64,000 nt of DNA from Liolophura sinensis (taxonomy: Eukaryota; Mollusca; Polyplacophora; Chitonida; Chitonidae), in the NCBI RefSeq assembly GCF_032854445.1, contig NC_088295.1:12511385-12575384 (forward strand), given 5' to 3'. The notes under the pieces were generated by a model that was given only the letters and a program-made list of their open reading frames with translations, ran no database searches and was not told the origin of the DNA. The first letter of the stretch is position 1; the number at the start of each line of letters is the position of its first letter. Shown here piece by piece: positions 51,501 through 56,189 of the stretch. The position numbers and the translations under genes are program-made.

Positions 51501-53062
51501 AAAAGCCGGAGAAAGCTTAGGAACCAATGTGATAAAACATTGACACTTTATAGCATGAACACATCTGTGTGTATTTCTTTGAAGCTGTCGTAATGATCTT
51601 TGGCTATTCATGATATTGCCTATTCTGAAGGCGTTTTTCAGTGTAAATTGATAAAATTATACCTTTTTGAAGCCCTAAAATTAGACCATTGAACCAATGT
51701 AGTTTTGTCGCAAAAACCAACTTTAAGATGTGCATAAAATGCACTGAAAGTGGCTCTTTCACACTGAGGAAATTGGGTGTACAAATACATGAAACAACTC
51801 ATTTGGAACTTTTAATAGATATTTTCTTATTATTGCAAATAACAAAATTACAGGCGCAGCAGTTGGTGGACAAATTGTTCCAGTAATGTAAGCCACTGTG
51901 GCAGCGCCTGCTGCGGCCACCAGCTAACCACTACTGATTCCACCCAGATCATTCGGGGTTTGTATTTTGCTATTTTTCTATTTGCCAGCCACTTTTATCT
52001 GTGCCATCATCTTTCAGATGTATCTGTTTCCTAAGTCTGCAATGCACTGCACATTTTAGCAGTGATGTCATTATGCTATAAAAGAGTATATCAGATCTAA
52101 CTGGATGACAGAGGTTAAACTTACCAATCCAAAAGTTGGAGACTTCGGCCAGCTCTCCAGCCATCTGTGTCATCCAATGGTCATCCAGCCTGACCAGACG
52201 TGCTCCAACACTGTGTGGAAATCATAAGCAATCATACCATAACATTAACAAACAGTTTGCAATTAGATAACCCATGAAGTAATGTGAACCTAAAATATGG
52301 TCAATGACCTAAAATGTCATCAAAAAATTGATCTTTAGAGGCAAGGTCTTAGACCTTTGCTTAAATTGATGATTAATGTTCTACTTTTAATTACTCGGCT
52401 TCACAAATATGCATGATACCAAGTCAACAACTCGTGTTCTTTTGATGCTACCAGTTTGAAAGACATACTACCAGTAACTGTAAATACAAAGCGAAAGGTT
52501 GATTGACATGTGTGATATGTTCCATAGGGCACAAACTGAAGTCACAACAATCCTCATATATACATAACCTGAATGACATCAAATGATTTGTCACCAAAAT
52601 GTACCTTTGACAGAAGGACTGGGCTGCTTTCCATCCCTGTATATGATCCTTCAGCAACTTGACACAGGAGCCATCCAAGAGGTTCCAACCTAAAATGAGA
52701 ACTGAACTTTGTACACTGTGGAATTGTATCTCATCATAAATGTAAGCTACATCCATAGCATTAAAAAACTTCTTCATGATCATTCCTTATGAAACTAATA
52801 ATTGCAAGTTGGAAAATGTCAACCATATGTATAACAATAATCTTTGAAACATTTCAAACCAATTTAGATTTGCTTAATATCAAATTTCTTTACTAATTTT
52901 TTTCCAAAAACAATACCATGTTACTATGTTTAATTTTTATGCAAACCAACTGTCACCAGTTTTAAATACTGCTATCAGCAAATAATTTACAAAGATTTTG
53001 TTCATTTAATTTTATTTTTTCAATTTGTACTTACCATCCTGTGGACAGCTAAGGTGGATACC
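409..53062 (-). CDS. Large modular extracellular protein, SVEP1/polydom-like, 50 exons, 3' end outside window
   Basis: One gene assembled from 50 exons (E1-E50). Each exon was called from domain homology, GT/AG sites (one GC/AG) and agreement of reading phase with both neighbours. Nearly all domain exons are phase 1-1, the usual arrangement for shuffled extracellular modules. Order: C-type lectin, LDLa, CUB x3, CCP x4, EGF x2, CCP x4, HYR x2, CCP, unknown domain, GCC2/GCC3 x3, EGF x2, HYR x2, CCP, unknown domain, GCC2/GCC3 x3, EGF x13, pentraxin/LamG-like start. The product is presumably secreted and acts in the extracellular matrix or in cell adhesion; this is inferred from the domains. The HYR-CCP-GCC2-EGF-pentraxin part matches the SVEP1 family. 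No von Willebrand A domain was found, and the lectin/CUB front differs. Neither the promoter nor the stop codon is in view. Confidence 0.9.
1021..1158 (-). CDS. E49: EGF-like repeats 12 (end) and 13
   Basis: Encodes [43 protein letters not shown]. Calcium motif N-V-D-D-C. 138 nt, phase 1-1. Confidence 0.93.
1413..1520 (-). CDS. E48: EGF-like repeats 11 (end) and 12
   Basis: Encodes [28 protein letters not shown]. The first inter-cysteine spacing of repeat 12 is unusual and one early Cys is shared or lost. 108 nt, phase 1-1. Confidence 0.88.
1798..1934 (-). CDS. E47: EGF-like repeats 10 (end) and 11
   Basis: Encodes [41 protein letters not shown]. 137 nt, phase 2 to 1. The 5' intron (3.4 kb) is the longest of the EGF run. 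Confidence 0.92.
2041..2304 (-). mobile_element. tRNA-derived SINE, family A, near full length
   Basis: Read on the minus strand it begins GGGGCCTCCATGGCTCAGTC with a tRNA-like A box (TGGCTCAGTCGGTTAG) and a B box near 2214-2226 (GAGTTCAAGTCC), then a body ending in an ATTT-rich tail at 2041. It is the reference copy for the family in this window. The element type is common in mollusc genomes. Confidence 0.9.
2305..5359. other. Rest of the E46-E47 intron, no gene seen
   Basis: AT-rich sequence with no convincing coding signal. From 3520 to 5220 neither strand has an open frame above 60 codons. An aataaa at about 4480-4490 stands alone. Confidence 0.6.
5360..5553 (-). CDS. E46: EGF-like repeats 9 and 10 (start)
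   Basis: Encodes [51 protein letters not shown]. 194 nt, phase 0 to 2. Joins E47 as YFCRCSG. Confidence 0.94.
6255..6388 (-). CDS. E45: EGF-like repeats 7 (end) and 8
   Basis: Encodes [40 protein letters not shown]. Has calcium motif N-I-D-D-C. 134 nt, phase 1 to 0, donor TCA|GTAAGT. Confidence 0.93.
6876..7112 (-). CDS. E44: EGF-like repeats 5 (end), 6 and 7 (start)
   Basis: Encodes [60 protein letters not shown]. 237 nt, phase 1-1. Its acceptor and first codons are repeated upstream at 7152-7735. Confidence 0.94.
7152..7735. repeat. Three decayed copies of the E44 acceptor and first codons
   Basis: Copies at about 7152-7213, 7214-7305 and 7671-7735 resemble 7078-7141. On the minus strand each has a cag- or gag-type junction followed by codons like D-x-x-W-S...D-G-C, then a stop soon after. 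A family B SINE separates the second and third copies. Confidence 0.8.
7312..7645 (-). mobile_element. tRNA-derived SINE, family B
   Basis: Closely matches 32667-33008, sharing gtttaacgtcagacttatac, caaatgatgatgaaggaatc and ctgcttcactgagac. On the minus strand it opens with a tRNA-like head, TAGCTCACTTGGTAGAGC, with a B-box-like segment near 7575-7590. It splits the repeated acceptor fragments upstream of E44. Confidence 0.85.
8501..8716 (-). CDS. E43: EGF-like repeats 4 and 5 (start)
   Basis: Encodes [31 protein letters not shown], then [28 protein letters not shown]. Repeat 4 has the calcium motif N-I-D-D-C across the junction. 216 nt, phase 1-1. Confidence 0.94.
8977..9107 (-). CDS. E42: EGF-like repeats 2 (end) and 3
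   Basis: Encodes [35 protein letters not shown]. 131 nt, phase 2 to 1. The 1.83-kb 19-bp array lies in its 5' intron. Confidence 0.92.
9294..11124. repeat. 19-bp minisatellite, about 1.83 kb
   Basis: About 95 copies of a unit close to gttaccctgtgtcagagat, varying mainly at gaga/gata/caca and ccctg/acag. Longer blocks recur (for example acaatgtgagataca near 10430, 10597 and 10788), showing higher-order amplification. It lies in the E41-E42 intron. Confidence 0.95.
11221..11386 (-). CDS. E41: EGF-like repeats 1 (end) and 2
   Basis: Encodes [18 protein letters not shown] then [28 protein letters not shown]. About ten residues between the two repeats carry one extra Cys. 166 nt, phase 1 to 2. 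Confidence 0.92.
12102..12188 (-). CDS. E40: EGF-like repeat 1 of the long EGF run
   Basis: Encodes [15 protein letters not shown] and YMCKCPE. It finishes in E41 (GFFGDNCQ). 87 nt, phase 1-1, equivalent to E30. Confidence 0.92.
12812..12979 (-). CDS. E39: GCC2/GCC3 module 6
   Basis: Encodes [40 protein letters not shown]. 168 nt, phase 1-1, matching E29. Confidence 0.93.
13491..13646 (-). CDS. E38: GCC2/GCC3 module 5
   Basis: Encodes [38 protein letters not shown]. 156 nt, phase 1-1, matching E28 (both have S-x-x-G-L-P-P-C-x-E-C). Confidence 0.93.
13957..14112 (-). CDS. E37: GCC2/GCC3 module 4
   Basis: Encodes [38 protein letters not shown]. 156 nt, phase 1-1, matching E27. Confidence 0.93.
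14850..15060 (-). CDS. E36: unrecognised domain, second copy, second half
   Basis: Encodes [48 protein letters not shown]. Equivalent to E26, ending likewise in the cysteines that open the GCC2/GCC3 run. 211 nt, phase 0 to 1, donor A|GTGAGT. Confidence 0.88.
16299..16363. mobile_element. SINE family A tail fragment forming an inverted repeat
   Basis: An ATTT-rich tail and ttgattggtattttatgctg are followed by an inverted copy: ttttatgctgta (16321-16332) pairs with tacagcataaaa about 18 bp later. Two fragments in opposite orientation. Confidence 0.55.
16619..16842 (-). CDS. E35: unrecognised domain, second copy, first half
   Basis: Encodes [51 protein letters not shown]. Equivalent to E25 in phase (1 to 0) and order. 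Unlike E25 it ends with a normal donor, CAG|GTAATG. 224 nt. Confidence 0.87.
16979..17052 (-). mobile_element. SINE family A remnant
   Basis: ATTT tail, ttgattgatgttttatgc, then gtgggaggaaacagtgcaga. An internal deletion joins the two parts. Confidence 0.65.
18125..18328 (-). CDS. E34: sushi/CCP domain 10, divergent
   Basis: Encodes [40 protein letters not shown]-like; the canonical third cysteine and Trp are not seen. It occupies the position of E24 in the second block. 204 nt, phase 1-1. Confidence 0.85.
18329..20475. other. E33-E34 intron, no recognised feature
   Basis: 2.1 kb with an A/T run at about 19930-19950. I see no exon, SINE or tandem repeat. Confidence 0.6.
20476..20715 (-). 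CDS. E33: HYR domain 4
   Basis: Encodes [56 protein letters not shown] complete HYR. 240 nt, phase 1-1. Confidence 0.93.
21321..21500. repeat. Recent segmental duplicate, copy 1
   Basis: Nearly identical to 21801-21980 at an offset of exactly 480 bp (one difference seen at the start, cagcggaaac versus cagcagaaac, and a few at the far end). Confidence 0.93.
21478..22414. repeat. 114-bp tandem array copying the 3' end and donor of E32
   Basis: Seven further copies of ctcacctgtaactgttatgg (21478, 21592, 21710, 21957, 22070, 22184, 22299) lie ahead of the true E32 boundary at 22411, spaced 112-118 bp except for one 247-bp gap. Each includes the codons for [10 protein letters not shown] and the splice donor. 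Confidence 0.92.
21801..21980. repeat. Recent segmental duplicate, copy 2
   Basis: Copy of 21321-21500 placed inside the 114-bp array. It explains the 247-bp gap between donors at 21710 and 21957. Confidence 0.93.
22415..22606 (-). CDS. E32: HYR domain 3, shortened
   Basis: Encodes [54 protein letters not shown] by position and end motif (D-x-G-x-x-x-x-C), but about 15 residues shorter than E22. 192 nt, phase 1-1. Its 3' end and donor are reiterated in the adjoining 114-bp array. Confidence 0.88.
23605..23721 (-). CDS. E31: EGF-like, end of one repeat and most of the next
   Basis: Encodes [36 protein letters not shown]. It completes the E30 repeat and starts a second EGF that runs into E32 without the usual final G-x-x-C. 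117 nt, phase 1-1. Confidence 0.9.
23954..24034 (-). CDS. E30: EGF-like domain, first part
   Basis: Encodes [17 protein letters not shown] and YCHCPQ. The last cysteine lies in E31 (GYTGKMCE), so the EGF crosses the intron. 81 nt, phase 1-1. Confidence 0.93.
24762..24932 (-). CDS. E29: GCC2/GCC3 module 3
   Basis: Encodes [41 protein letters not shown]. 171 nt, phase 1-1. The tail leads into the EGF in E30. Confidence 0.93.
25577..25732 (-). CDS. E28: GCC2/GCC3 module 2
   Basis: Encodes [38 protein letters not shown]. Same 52-residue pattern as E27, 156 nt, phase 1-1. Confidence 0.93.
26069..26224 (-). CDS. E27: GCC2/GCC3 (ephrin-receptor-like) module 1
   Basis: Encodes [38 protein letters not shown]. 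The C-P-x-G-x...C-x-x-C-x-x-G-x-Y-Q...C-x-x-C pattern marks GCC2/GCC3 repeats. 156 nt, phase 1-1. Confidence 0.93.
26453..26620 (-). mobile_element. SINE family A, diverged and truncated
   Basis: Recognisable through tgattgggtttttaccccat, cagcattatggtgcc and cagatcttcccaaatatgac. Heavily substituted, so an old copy. Confidence 0.7.
26731..26983 (-). CDS. E26: unrecognised domain, second half, leading into GCC2/GCC3 modules
   Basis: Encodes [56 protein letters not shown]. The end (YTCP...C) starts the cysteine-rich run. Equivalent to E36. 253 nt, phase 0 to 1. Confidence 0.87.
27542..27750 (-). CDS. E25: unrecognised domain, first half; uses a GC donor
   Basis: Encodes [48 protein letters not shown]. 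Probably helical, two cysteines. I do not recognise the family. It is equivalent in position and phase to E35. The only in-phase donor is AAG|GCAAGT, a classic GC-AG donor. 209 nt, phase 1 to 0. Confidence 0.85.
28543..29341. repeat. 32-bp minisatellite built from two 16-bp half units
   Basis: About 25 copies of alternating gctcactgtagggcaa and gtgcactgtaaagcaa. Some places show consecutive identical half units. It lies in the E24-E25 intron. Confidence 0.95.
29986..30207 (-). CDS. E24: sushi/CCP domain 9
   Basis: Encodes [49 protein letters not shown] longer CCP with extra cysteines, as often follows HYR in SVEP1-like proteins. 222 nt, phase 1-1. Confidence 0.9.
30332..30468 (-). mobile_element. 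SINE family A, truncated
   Basis: Family tail and body (tttatgccatactccagaat, ccagcattatggtgcgagga) break off before the tRNA-like head. Confidence 0.82.
30990..31195 (-). mobile_element. tRNA-derived SINE-like element, family C
   Basis: The minus strand reads GCTTGGTGACCTGATGGTTA, an A-box-like segment, then GGATCAAACCCAGG, a B-box-like segment, like a tRNA head. The body runs down to about 30990. Only one copy is seen. It ends about 35 bp before E23. Confidence 0.6.
31229..31465 (-). CDS. E23: HYR domain 2
   Basis: Encodes [52 protein letters not shown], with the HYR end motif A-T-D-x-x-x-x-x-x-x-C. 237 nt, the same length as E22, phase 1-1. Confidence 0.93.
31466..32666. other. Part of the E22-E23 intron, nothing recognised
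   Basis: 1.2 kb beside a family B SINE. Short open frames have no domain resemblance. Confidence 0.5.
32667..33008 (-). mobile_element. tRNA-derived SINE, family B
   Basis: Second copy of the family, in the E22-E23 intron. It has the same core and a tRNA-like head at the high-coordinate end (around 32935-33008). About 25 bp (taccaaaggtaagtaagcca region) differ from the 7312 copy. Confidence 0.85.
33009..34404. other. Part of the E22-E23 intron, nothing recognised
   Basis: 1.4 kb of non-repetitive sequence, slightly richer in CpG near 34130-34220 (ctcccgcggcgatg), without exons I can support. Confidence 0.5.
34405..34641 (-). CDS. E22: HYR domain 1
   Basis: Encodes [46 protein letters not shown]. 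The Y-x-A-x-D-x-x-G-N-x-x-x-C core is diagnostic of hyalin repeats, an Ig-like fold common beside CCP domains. 237 nt, phase 1-1. Confidence 0.94.
35541..35676. repeat. 41-bp tandem repeat, about 3.3 copies
   Basis: atttccgttaccctgtatgg recurs at 35541, 35582, 35623 and partly at 35664. The copies are virtually identical. It lies in the E21-E22 intron. Confidence 0.95.
36140..36331 (-). CDS. E21: sushi/CCP domain 8
   Basis: Encodes [45 protein letters not shown]: a CCP with D-P-G-x-P start and W..P..C end. 192 nt, phase 1-1. Confidence 0.94.
36533..36678 (+). mobile_element. SINE family A, 5'-truncated, opposite orientation
   Basis: Contains the body (caacctgcagatggtcgtgg to accataatgctggc) and an AAATAAAT tail. 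The tRNA-like head is missing. Confidence 0.85.
37220..37866. repeat. 58-bp minisatellite next to the E20 donor
   Basis: About ten copies built around cctccacaacataaaactta and ccagtatctaaccttcacaa, decaying at both edges. The array stops about 15 bp from E20. Most units carry acttac, which is GTAAGT on the gene strand. Confidence 0.92.
37881..38081 (-). CDS. E20: sushi/CCP domain 7
   Basis: Encodes [45 protein letters not shown] with typical G-x-W. 201 nt, phase 1-1. Its donor lies within 20 bp of a 58-bp tandem array. Confidence 0.93.
39039..39245 (-). CDS. E19: sushi/CCP domain 6, divergent
   Basis: Encodes [47 protein letters not shown]-like with four cysteines but no W-x-x-P motif near the end. 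207 nt, phase 1-1. Confidence 0.85.
39523..39705 (-). CDS. E18: sushi/CCP domain 5
   Basis: Encodes [41 protein letters not shown], a clear CCP. 183 nt, phase 1-1. Confidence 0.94.
40141..40228 (+). mobile_element. SINE family A remnant, opposite orientation
   Basis: The head aggggcctccg is joined directly to the tail region (gtcgtatacgtcaaacattc, then aataaataaa). Most of the body is deleted. Confidence 0.65.
40328..40519 (-). CDS. E17: calcium-binding EGF-like domain with extended tail
   Basis: Encodes [31 protein letters not shown], then a longer tail to HTCV. EGF_CA consensus with an enlarged last loop (about 35 residues before the final Cys). 192 nt, phase 1-1. Confidence 0.92.
41146..41277 (-). 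CDS. E16: calcium-binding EGF-like domain
   Basis: Encodes [36 protein letters not shown], an EGF_CA module with the D-x-D-E-C calcium motif and six cysteines. 132 nt, phase 1-1, donor CTCTG|GTGTGC. Confidence 0.92.
41396..41862. mobile_element. Foldback (long inverted repeat) element
   Basis: Two arms of about 170 bp in inverted orientation. The left arm includes agaatccacagctccttgtc, aactttggtaactgttaag and agccaagtgtcag. The right arm (about 41690-41862) holds the complements gaggagctgtagattct, aattaccaaagtttccct and ctgacacttggct. The loop is about 110 bp. No ORF, so a non-autonomous MITE-like element in the E15-E16 intron. Confidence 0.8.
41931..42183 (+). mobile_element. SINE family A, full length, opposite orientation
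   Basis: Starts agggcctccgaaggcgaggg with a damaged A box, carries the family body, and ends in a run of AAATAA-type units. It lies in the E15-E16 intron, about 70 bp beyond the foldback element. Confidence 0.85.
42649..42822 (-). CDS. E15: sushi/CCP domain 4
   Basis: Encodes [41 protein letters not shown]. The usual Trp is replaced by Phe (QQFG). 174 nt, phase 1-1. Confidence 0.92.
42985..43147 (-). mobile_element. Possible tRNA-related SINE, family D
   Basis: The minus strand near the high end reads GTGCAGGTTCAAACCTGACC, a B-box-like motif, followed by a body down to ataccgcacccaggaaatgt. Only one copy in this window. Confidence 0.45.
43200..43335 (-). mobile_element. SINE family A, truncated
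   Basis: Tail and body are present (ttggtattttacgccgcact through aaacccacgaccatccgtag). The gcagagcccggggg segment and the tRNA-like head are missing. Confidence 0.85.
43678..43857 (-). CDS. E14: sushi/CCP domain 3
   Basis: Encodes [43 protein letters not shown], a complete CCP. 180 nt, phase 1-1. Confidence 0.94.
44210..44383 (-). CDS. E13: sushi/CCP domain 2
   Basis: Encodes [39 protein letters not shown]: four cysteines, W-x-x-P-P-x-C, a canonical CCP. 174 nt, phase 1-1. Confidence 0.94.
44739..44943 (-). CDS. E12: sushi/CCP domain 1, one base too long
   Basis: Encodes [33 protein letters not shown], a CCP with four cysteines and the Trp. At 205 nt it is the only CCP exon here not divisible by three. 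With the donor AACAC|GTGAGT the next exon is read out of frame. Removing one base would give QCNTVYCG, the expected linker. Alternative donor CAGT|GTAACA keeps frame but loses the last Cys. Confidence 0.8.
45311..45464 (-). CDS. E11: CUB domain 3, C-terminal half
   Basis: Encodes [16 protein letters not shown] and [20 protein letters not shown], ending with the K-G-F-K-A-x-F signature of CUB domains. 154 nt, phase 0 to 1, donor G|GTATGT. Joins E12 as FSVDCEKP. Confidence 0.9.
45782..45944 (-). CDS. E10: CUB domain 3, N-terminal half, with a one-base deletion
   Basis: Starts [13 protein letters not shown], then in another frame [17 protein letters not shown], a textbook CUB start split by one missing base near 45897-45910. 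Length is 163 nt where phase requires 164. Without correction the frame meets a stop. Flanking exons are intact, so a sequencing or assembly indel is more likely than decay; an allelic null is possible. Confidence 0.8.
46574..46842 (-). mobile_element. SINE family A, full length
   Basis: Same order as the 2041-2304 copy, from the ATTT tail to the gaggcccc head, with more substitutions in the tRNA-like part. It lies in the intron between E9 and E10. Confidence 0.9.
46932..47130 (-). CDS. E9: CUB-like domain 2, C-terminal half
   Basis: Encodes [17 protein letters not shown] and [15 protein letters not shown]...FRFSYKQ, matching CUB C-halves (D-x-L-x-x-x-D-G, S-T-G-x-x-x-x-V). It has no cysteines. 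199 nt, phase 0 to 1, joins E10 as KQGCDVML. Confidence 0.85.
47594..47754 (-). CDS. E8: CUB-like domain 2, N-terminal half
   Basis: 161 nt encoding a cysteine-free stretch ([27 protein letters not shown]) that precedes a CUB C-half in E9. By position and exon pattern it is a degenerate CUB N-half. Phase 1 in, phase 0 out, as in E10. Confidence 0.75.
48301..48498 (-). CDS. E7: CUB domain 1, C-terminal half
   Basis: Encodes [11 protein letters not shown], then [18 protein letters not shown] and ISFITAEW, the G-D-x-L-x-I...S-x-x-N-x-x-x-x-x-F core of CUB C-halves. The second disulphide pair of classic CUB domains is missing. 198 nt, phase 1-1. Confidence 0.85.
49165..49305 (-). CDS. E6: CUB domain 1, N-terminal half
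   Basis: Encodes [16 protein letters not shown]...[13 protein letters not shown], the C...GTIT...C-x-W-x-I pattern of a CUB start. Using the acceptor at 49306 (ttttag|GTTCAAG) gives phase 1, which fits E5. The nearer AG does not. The donor is weak (TCCA|GTGTCTG). 141 nt. Confidence 0.75.
49846..49941 (-). CDS. E5: LDL-receptor class A domain
   Basis: A 32-residue domain with six cysteines, [12 protein letters not shown] then [16 protein letters not shown]. It retains the D-x-x-x-D...DE acidic calcium site of LDLa repeats. Phase 1-1, a single-exon module. Confidence 0.93.
50610..50816 (-). CDS. E4: C-type lectin domain, C-terminal part
   Basis: Encodes the long-loop half of the lectin: [31 protein letters not shown]. 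The WND-type calcium-site motif is not preserved (WSEGSC) and the EPN/QPD position is not clear, so carbohydrate binding is doubtful. 207 nt, phase 1-1. Confidence 0.9.
50817..52124. other. E3-E4 intron, nothing recognised
   Basis: 1.3 kb, no tandem repeat, SINE or coding signal seen. Confidence 0.55.
52125..52210 (-). CDS. E3: C-type lectin domain, middle
   Basis: Encodes [12 protein letters not shown]...[11 protein letters not shown], matching the GAxLxxxxD...FWIG core of C-type lectins. 86 nt, donor G|GTAAGT, in phase with E2 and E4. Confidence 0.9.
52605..52689 (-). CDS. E2: C-type lectin domain, N-terminal part
   Basis: Encodes [12 protein letters not shown]...[10 protein letters not shown], the first beta strand and helix of a C-type lectin fold including the W-x-A-x-x-x-C motif. 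85 nt; ends AG| and joins E3 as [15 protein letters not shown]. Confidence 0.9.
53035..53062 (-). CDS. E1: 28-nt microexon, start of C-type lectin domain
   Basis: Encodes GIHLSCPQD, the usual opening of a C-type lectin domain (CPxGW with the next exon). The acceptor has a pyrimidine run (ttattttcctttacattgacag) and the donor is G|GTAAGT. Phase 0 in, phase 1 out, joining E2 as [13 protein letters not shown]. It is the first exon I can support by homology. Confidence 0.75.
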
Positions 53063-53719
53063 CTGTCAATGTAAAGGAAAATAACCAATTGCAGCCAGCT
53101 GAAGACAAATATTAGTTAATTAAGAACAGTAATTAGTACGAGAAATTCAATACAGTACTAGCTATTTCAGTACAATTTTTACAAAATACACTTTGTGGTG
53201 AGTGTTTCTATCTGTGAGATAATCAGGGTGACCAGAGATATTTCAAAACAAACATTCATAAATTTCTGTGACTTTTCAAGACCAAATATGAAAAACAGCC
53301 AATGCTTTCTACCACTGGATATGATGACTACTAAAGGCCTATATTGCAATACTGACCAATGTAGCTCAGACAATTCCCCATCATGCAAGTTCAAATAATG
53401 AAGAAAAAAAAACAAGAGCCCAAAGAAGATGCAAAATCACCTCAAAGCTATACTCAACAGACTGATTGCATTATGGTTATGCATTATAACATCAAAATAG
53501 GATCACATTAGTTCACAAGATGACGGTAGGTGTAGTAATATACTGCCTACCCACTCAGCATACAGAACTGAGATGTGGTACCGTATATAAAAGCCTGAGG
53601 AGACATGTTAGAAATAAACCCAAACAGCAATGGTCAGGAAGTGAATACTAGGGACTGGACATGCTACATACATGTGTCAAGCATTCACTATCTTCAAATA
53701 CCCATTCAGATTCTATGCT

Positions 53720-54411
53720 CAAAGGGCAATAGCTCTGGGGAAAAAATCAATGCAACCTAAATAACATATGCTCATTCTCACATGGTCTCTGACTGTCCTG
53801 CCTACAAACTTTCACAAATATCCAATCATAACGACACGAGATGTGTTGACAAGAACTCACTATCTACAAGTCTTCATTCTATGCTCAAAATGCAATAACT
53901 CTGGAAAAAATCAATGCAACCTAAATGATATATGCACATTCTCACATGGTCTCTGACTGTCCTGCCTACAAACTTTCACAAATATCCAATCATAACGACA
54001 CGAGATGTGTTGACAAGGACTCACTATCTACAAGTCTTCATTCTATGCTCAAAGGGCAATAACTCTGGAAAAAATCAATGCAACCTAAATAACATATGCT
54101 CATTCTCACATGGTCTCTGACTGTCCTACCTACAAACTTTCACAAATATCCAATCATAACGACATGAGATGTGTTGACAAGGACTCACTATCTACAAGTC
54201 TTCATTCTATGTTCAAAGGGCAATAACTCTGGAAAAAATCAATGCAACCTAAATAACATATGCACATTCTCACATGGTCTCTGACTGTCCTGCCTACAAA
54301 ATTTCACAAATATCCAATCATAACGGTAGAATGAGATGCACCACCGAGGACTCACTATCTACAAGTTTGCATTCTTTTTTAAAGGGCAATAACTCTGGAA
54401 ATAATTGATGT
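53720..54411. repeat. 164-bp tandem repeat, about four copies
   Basis: tgcaacctaa recurs at 53751, 53915, 54079 and 54243, exactly 164 bp apart. The unit includes acatggtctctgactgtcct and aaagggcaataactctgg. The last copy is more diverged. It is upstream of E1. Confidence 0.95.
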
Positions 54412-54667
54412 GGCACAGCCCAATAGCATATGTACACGCTAACATCATCATGCTCTCTGTTATGCCAAAAGTCTTAAAACATCAAATCATTAACTGATTA
54501 GATAAATCAAGAACTCTGTATTCAGAAGTCCACATTCCTGCATCATATGATTAGGCAAGGATCACTTTATCTGCATACACATCTCTCACTCATTGCACAA
54601 ATCTTGTGCTGGAGCTTCTCCCAATTGTGCTCAAACTTTTACACTGAAGACATTTCTAAGCTACGTG

Positions 54668-54787
54668 GATTTATTTATTCGTTTCATTGGTGTTTTATGC
54701 CACACTCAAGAATATTTCACTTATACAATGGCTGCCAGCATTATGGAGGAAACCCACGACCATCCAAGGGTTGCTGGCAGACAGAGA
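54668..54787 (-). mobile_element. SINE family A, truncated with internal deletion
   Basis: Family tail and body (ggtgttttatgccacactca, gccagcattatggaggaaac), ending at the ttgctggcagac segment. Confidence 0.82.
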
Positions 54788-55894
54788 CCTATGTATTGTT
54801 TATGTTCAAAAAATGTTTTCCTTATCTGTTGCATCATGTCATCGTTTGGTGGACTAGTGAACCAAACCTTCATACTAGTGCCAGTATACAGTAGGTCTTT
54901 GGACTATCCATCAGTAGGACTCTAGTGTGATTGGCCTAGGGGGCCAGTCTTTAGGCCAATGGACCTTCGTCGTATAGTTGGCTTTATACTTATAGTTGGC
55001 CTTTAGTCTCACACATCAATTAGACATTTGTACCAACTGTTTGACCCAACAACTTGACCCGTGCAGCTACCATCACCTCAAATTAGTGGATAACGGTGTC
55101 CGTGCTGAATGGGCAGTCTGAATGCCCCATGATCATACTGATAACCCAGCAGCACCACAGGCACTTGGAACCGACAAATACAGCAAAATAAAATACTACT
55201 GTATATGGTGCTTTAGGATAGTTATTCCTCATAGTTTTTAAGTGATGTCGTAGCTACTGTGAGCCAATCACCAGCACACTCTCGTGACTATAGAGTACTG
55301 GGGCAAAATCAAACCAAATTTAACCCAGGCTAGATAGGATTTGAATAAGATTTTAGCATGAATAATGAAAAGTAGAGGCTTTAGATAAATATTTTTTCTG
55401 GAAAAGTAATCAGAATGTGCCTAACCTTCAAATATGATAGTTTCATTGTCCTCTAGATCTTTGAAAAGTTAGAAATCGGCAAAACTCAGCATTTCATCCA
55501 TTTAGCGCCATGTTATTTATCACCTCCTGGTCCTAGTGAAGAACCCAAATACTCAAAGCAATGGATATCATTCTAGGGCGCCATATATTGCAGTATTTTA
55601 TTTTACTCTATCGATGGGTTCCAAGTGCCTGTGAACAGCACGTACCACAAGTAGGGGCCTACAGTACCGTAATAGGCCTCCAGTCACCTGTCAGTGTTTC
55701 GTCTGAGTGCATGCCTGTCTTCGACAAACTCACAAAGATGAAACACTGCGGCTGATCAGAATGGTTATATGTTAAAACATGGTATCGGGTATATGTTGAA
55801 AAAGGCAGAATTATACACAAAACCTCACATAGAGCCTGAGTAACAACTTGAAGAAATTTCTAATGTTGCCGCCATTTTAACCAAGTTGGGTCAC
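54788..55894. other. Upstream region of the large gene
   Basis: No coding exon could be supported. If the gene's first exon is at 55895-56005 this is intron; otherwise it may hold non-coding exons or promoter sequence. No core promoter motif could be assigned. Confidence 0.5.
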
Positions 55895-56005
55895 ATGACG
55901 ACAACGTGATCCACATTCTCCACGCATAGACGGTTTTATGCAGTCCGCCGAGAGAATGCCCAGAGCAAGCTGAAAAACATATATGACGCCGATCGAGGTG
56001 GGCAT
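55895..56005 (-). CDS. Possible first coding exon with signal peptide
   Basis: Reading down from an ATG at 56005 gives a hydrophobic leader, IGVIYVFQLALGILSA, followed by a Cys-containing stretch (DC, GEC, RC). Such a leader would suit this secreted protein. Ending at CAT|GTGACC (55895) leaves phase 0, which fits the phase-0 start of E1 2.8 kb downstream. The donor is weak, other donors are possible, and nothing else links it to the gene. It could be a chance ORF. Confidence 0.3.
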
Positions 56006-56189
56006 GCATGTAAACCAATCAAACCCCGATTTCTCGAATAGAAAAAAAATATGTTTCCATGGTTGAATGAAATGGCCAAAATCCTTGTCGGCCTGTGTAT
56101 AGATCATTCCCGATAAATGCATGGCAATATAGTCCTTTAGTTTTCTGCCCCCAAATAGGCCCAATGCTGGTCACATTCGTAAAAGTCGA

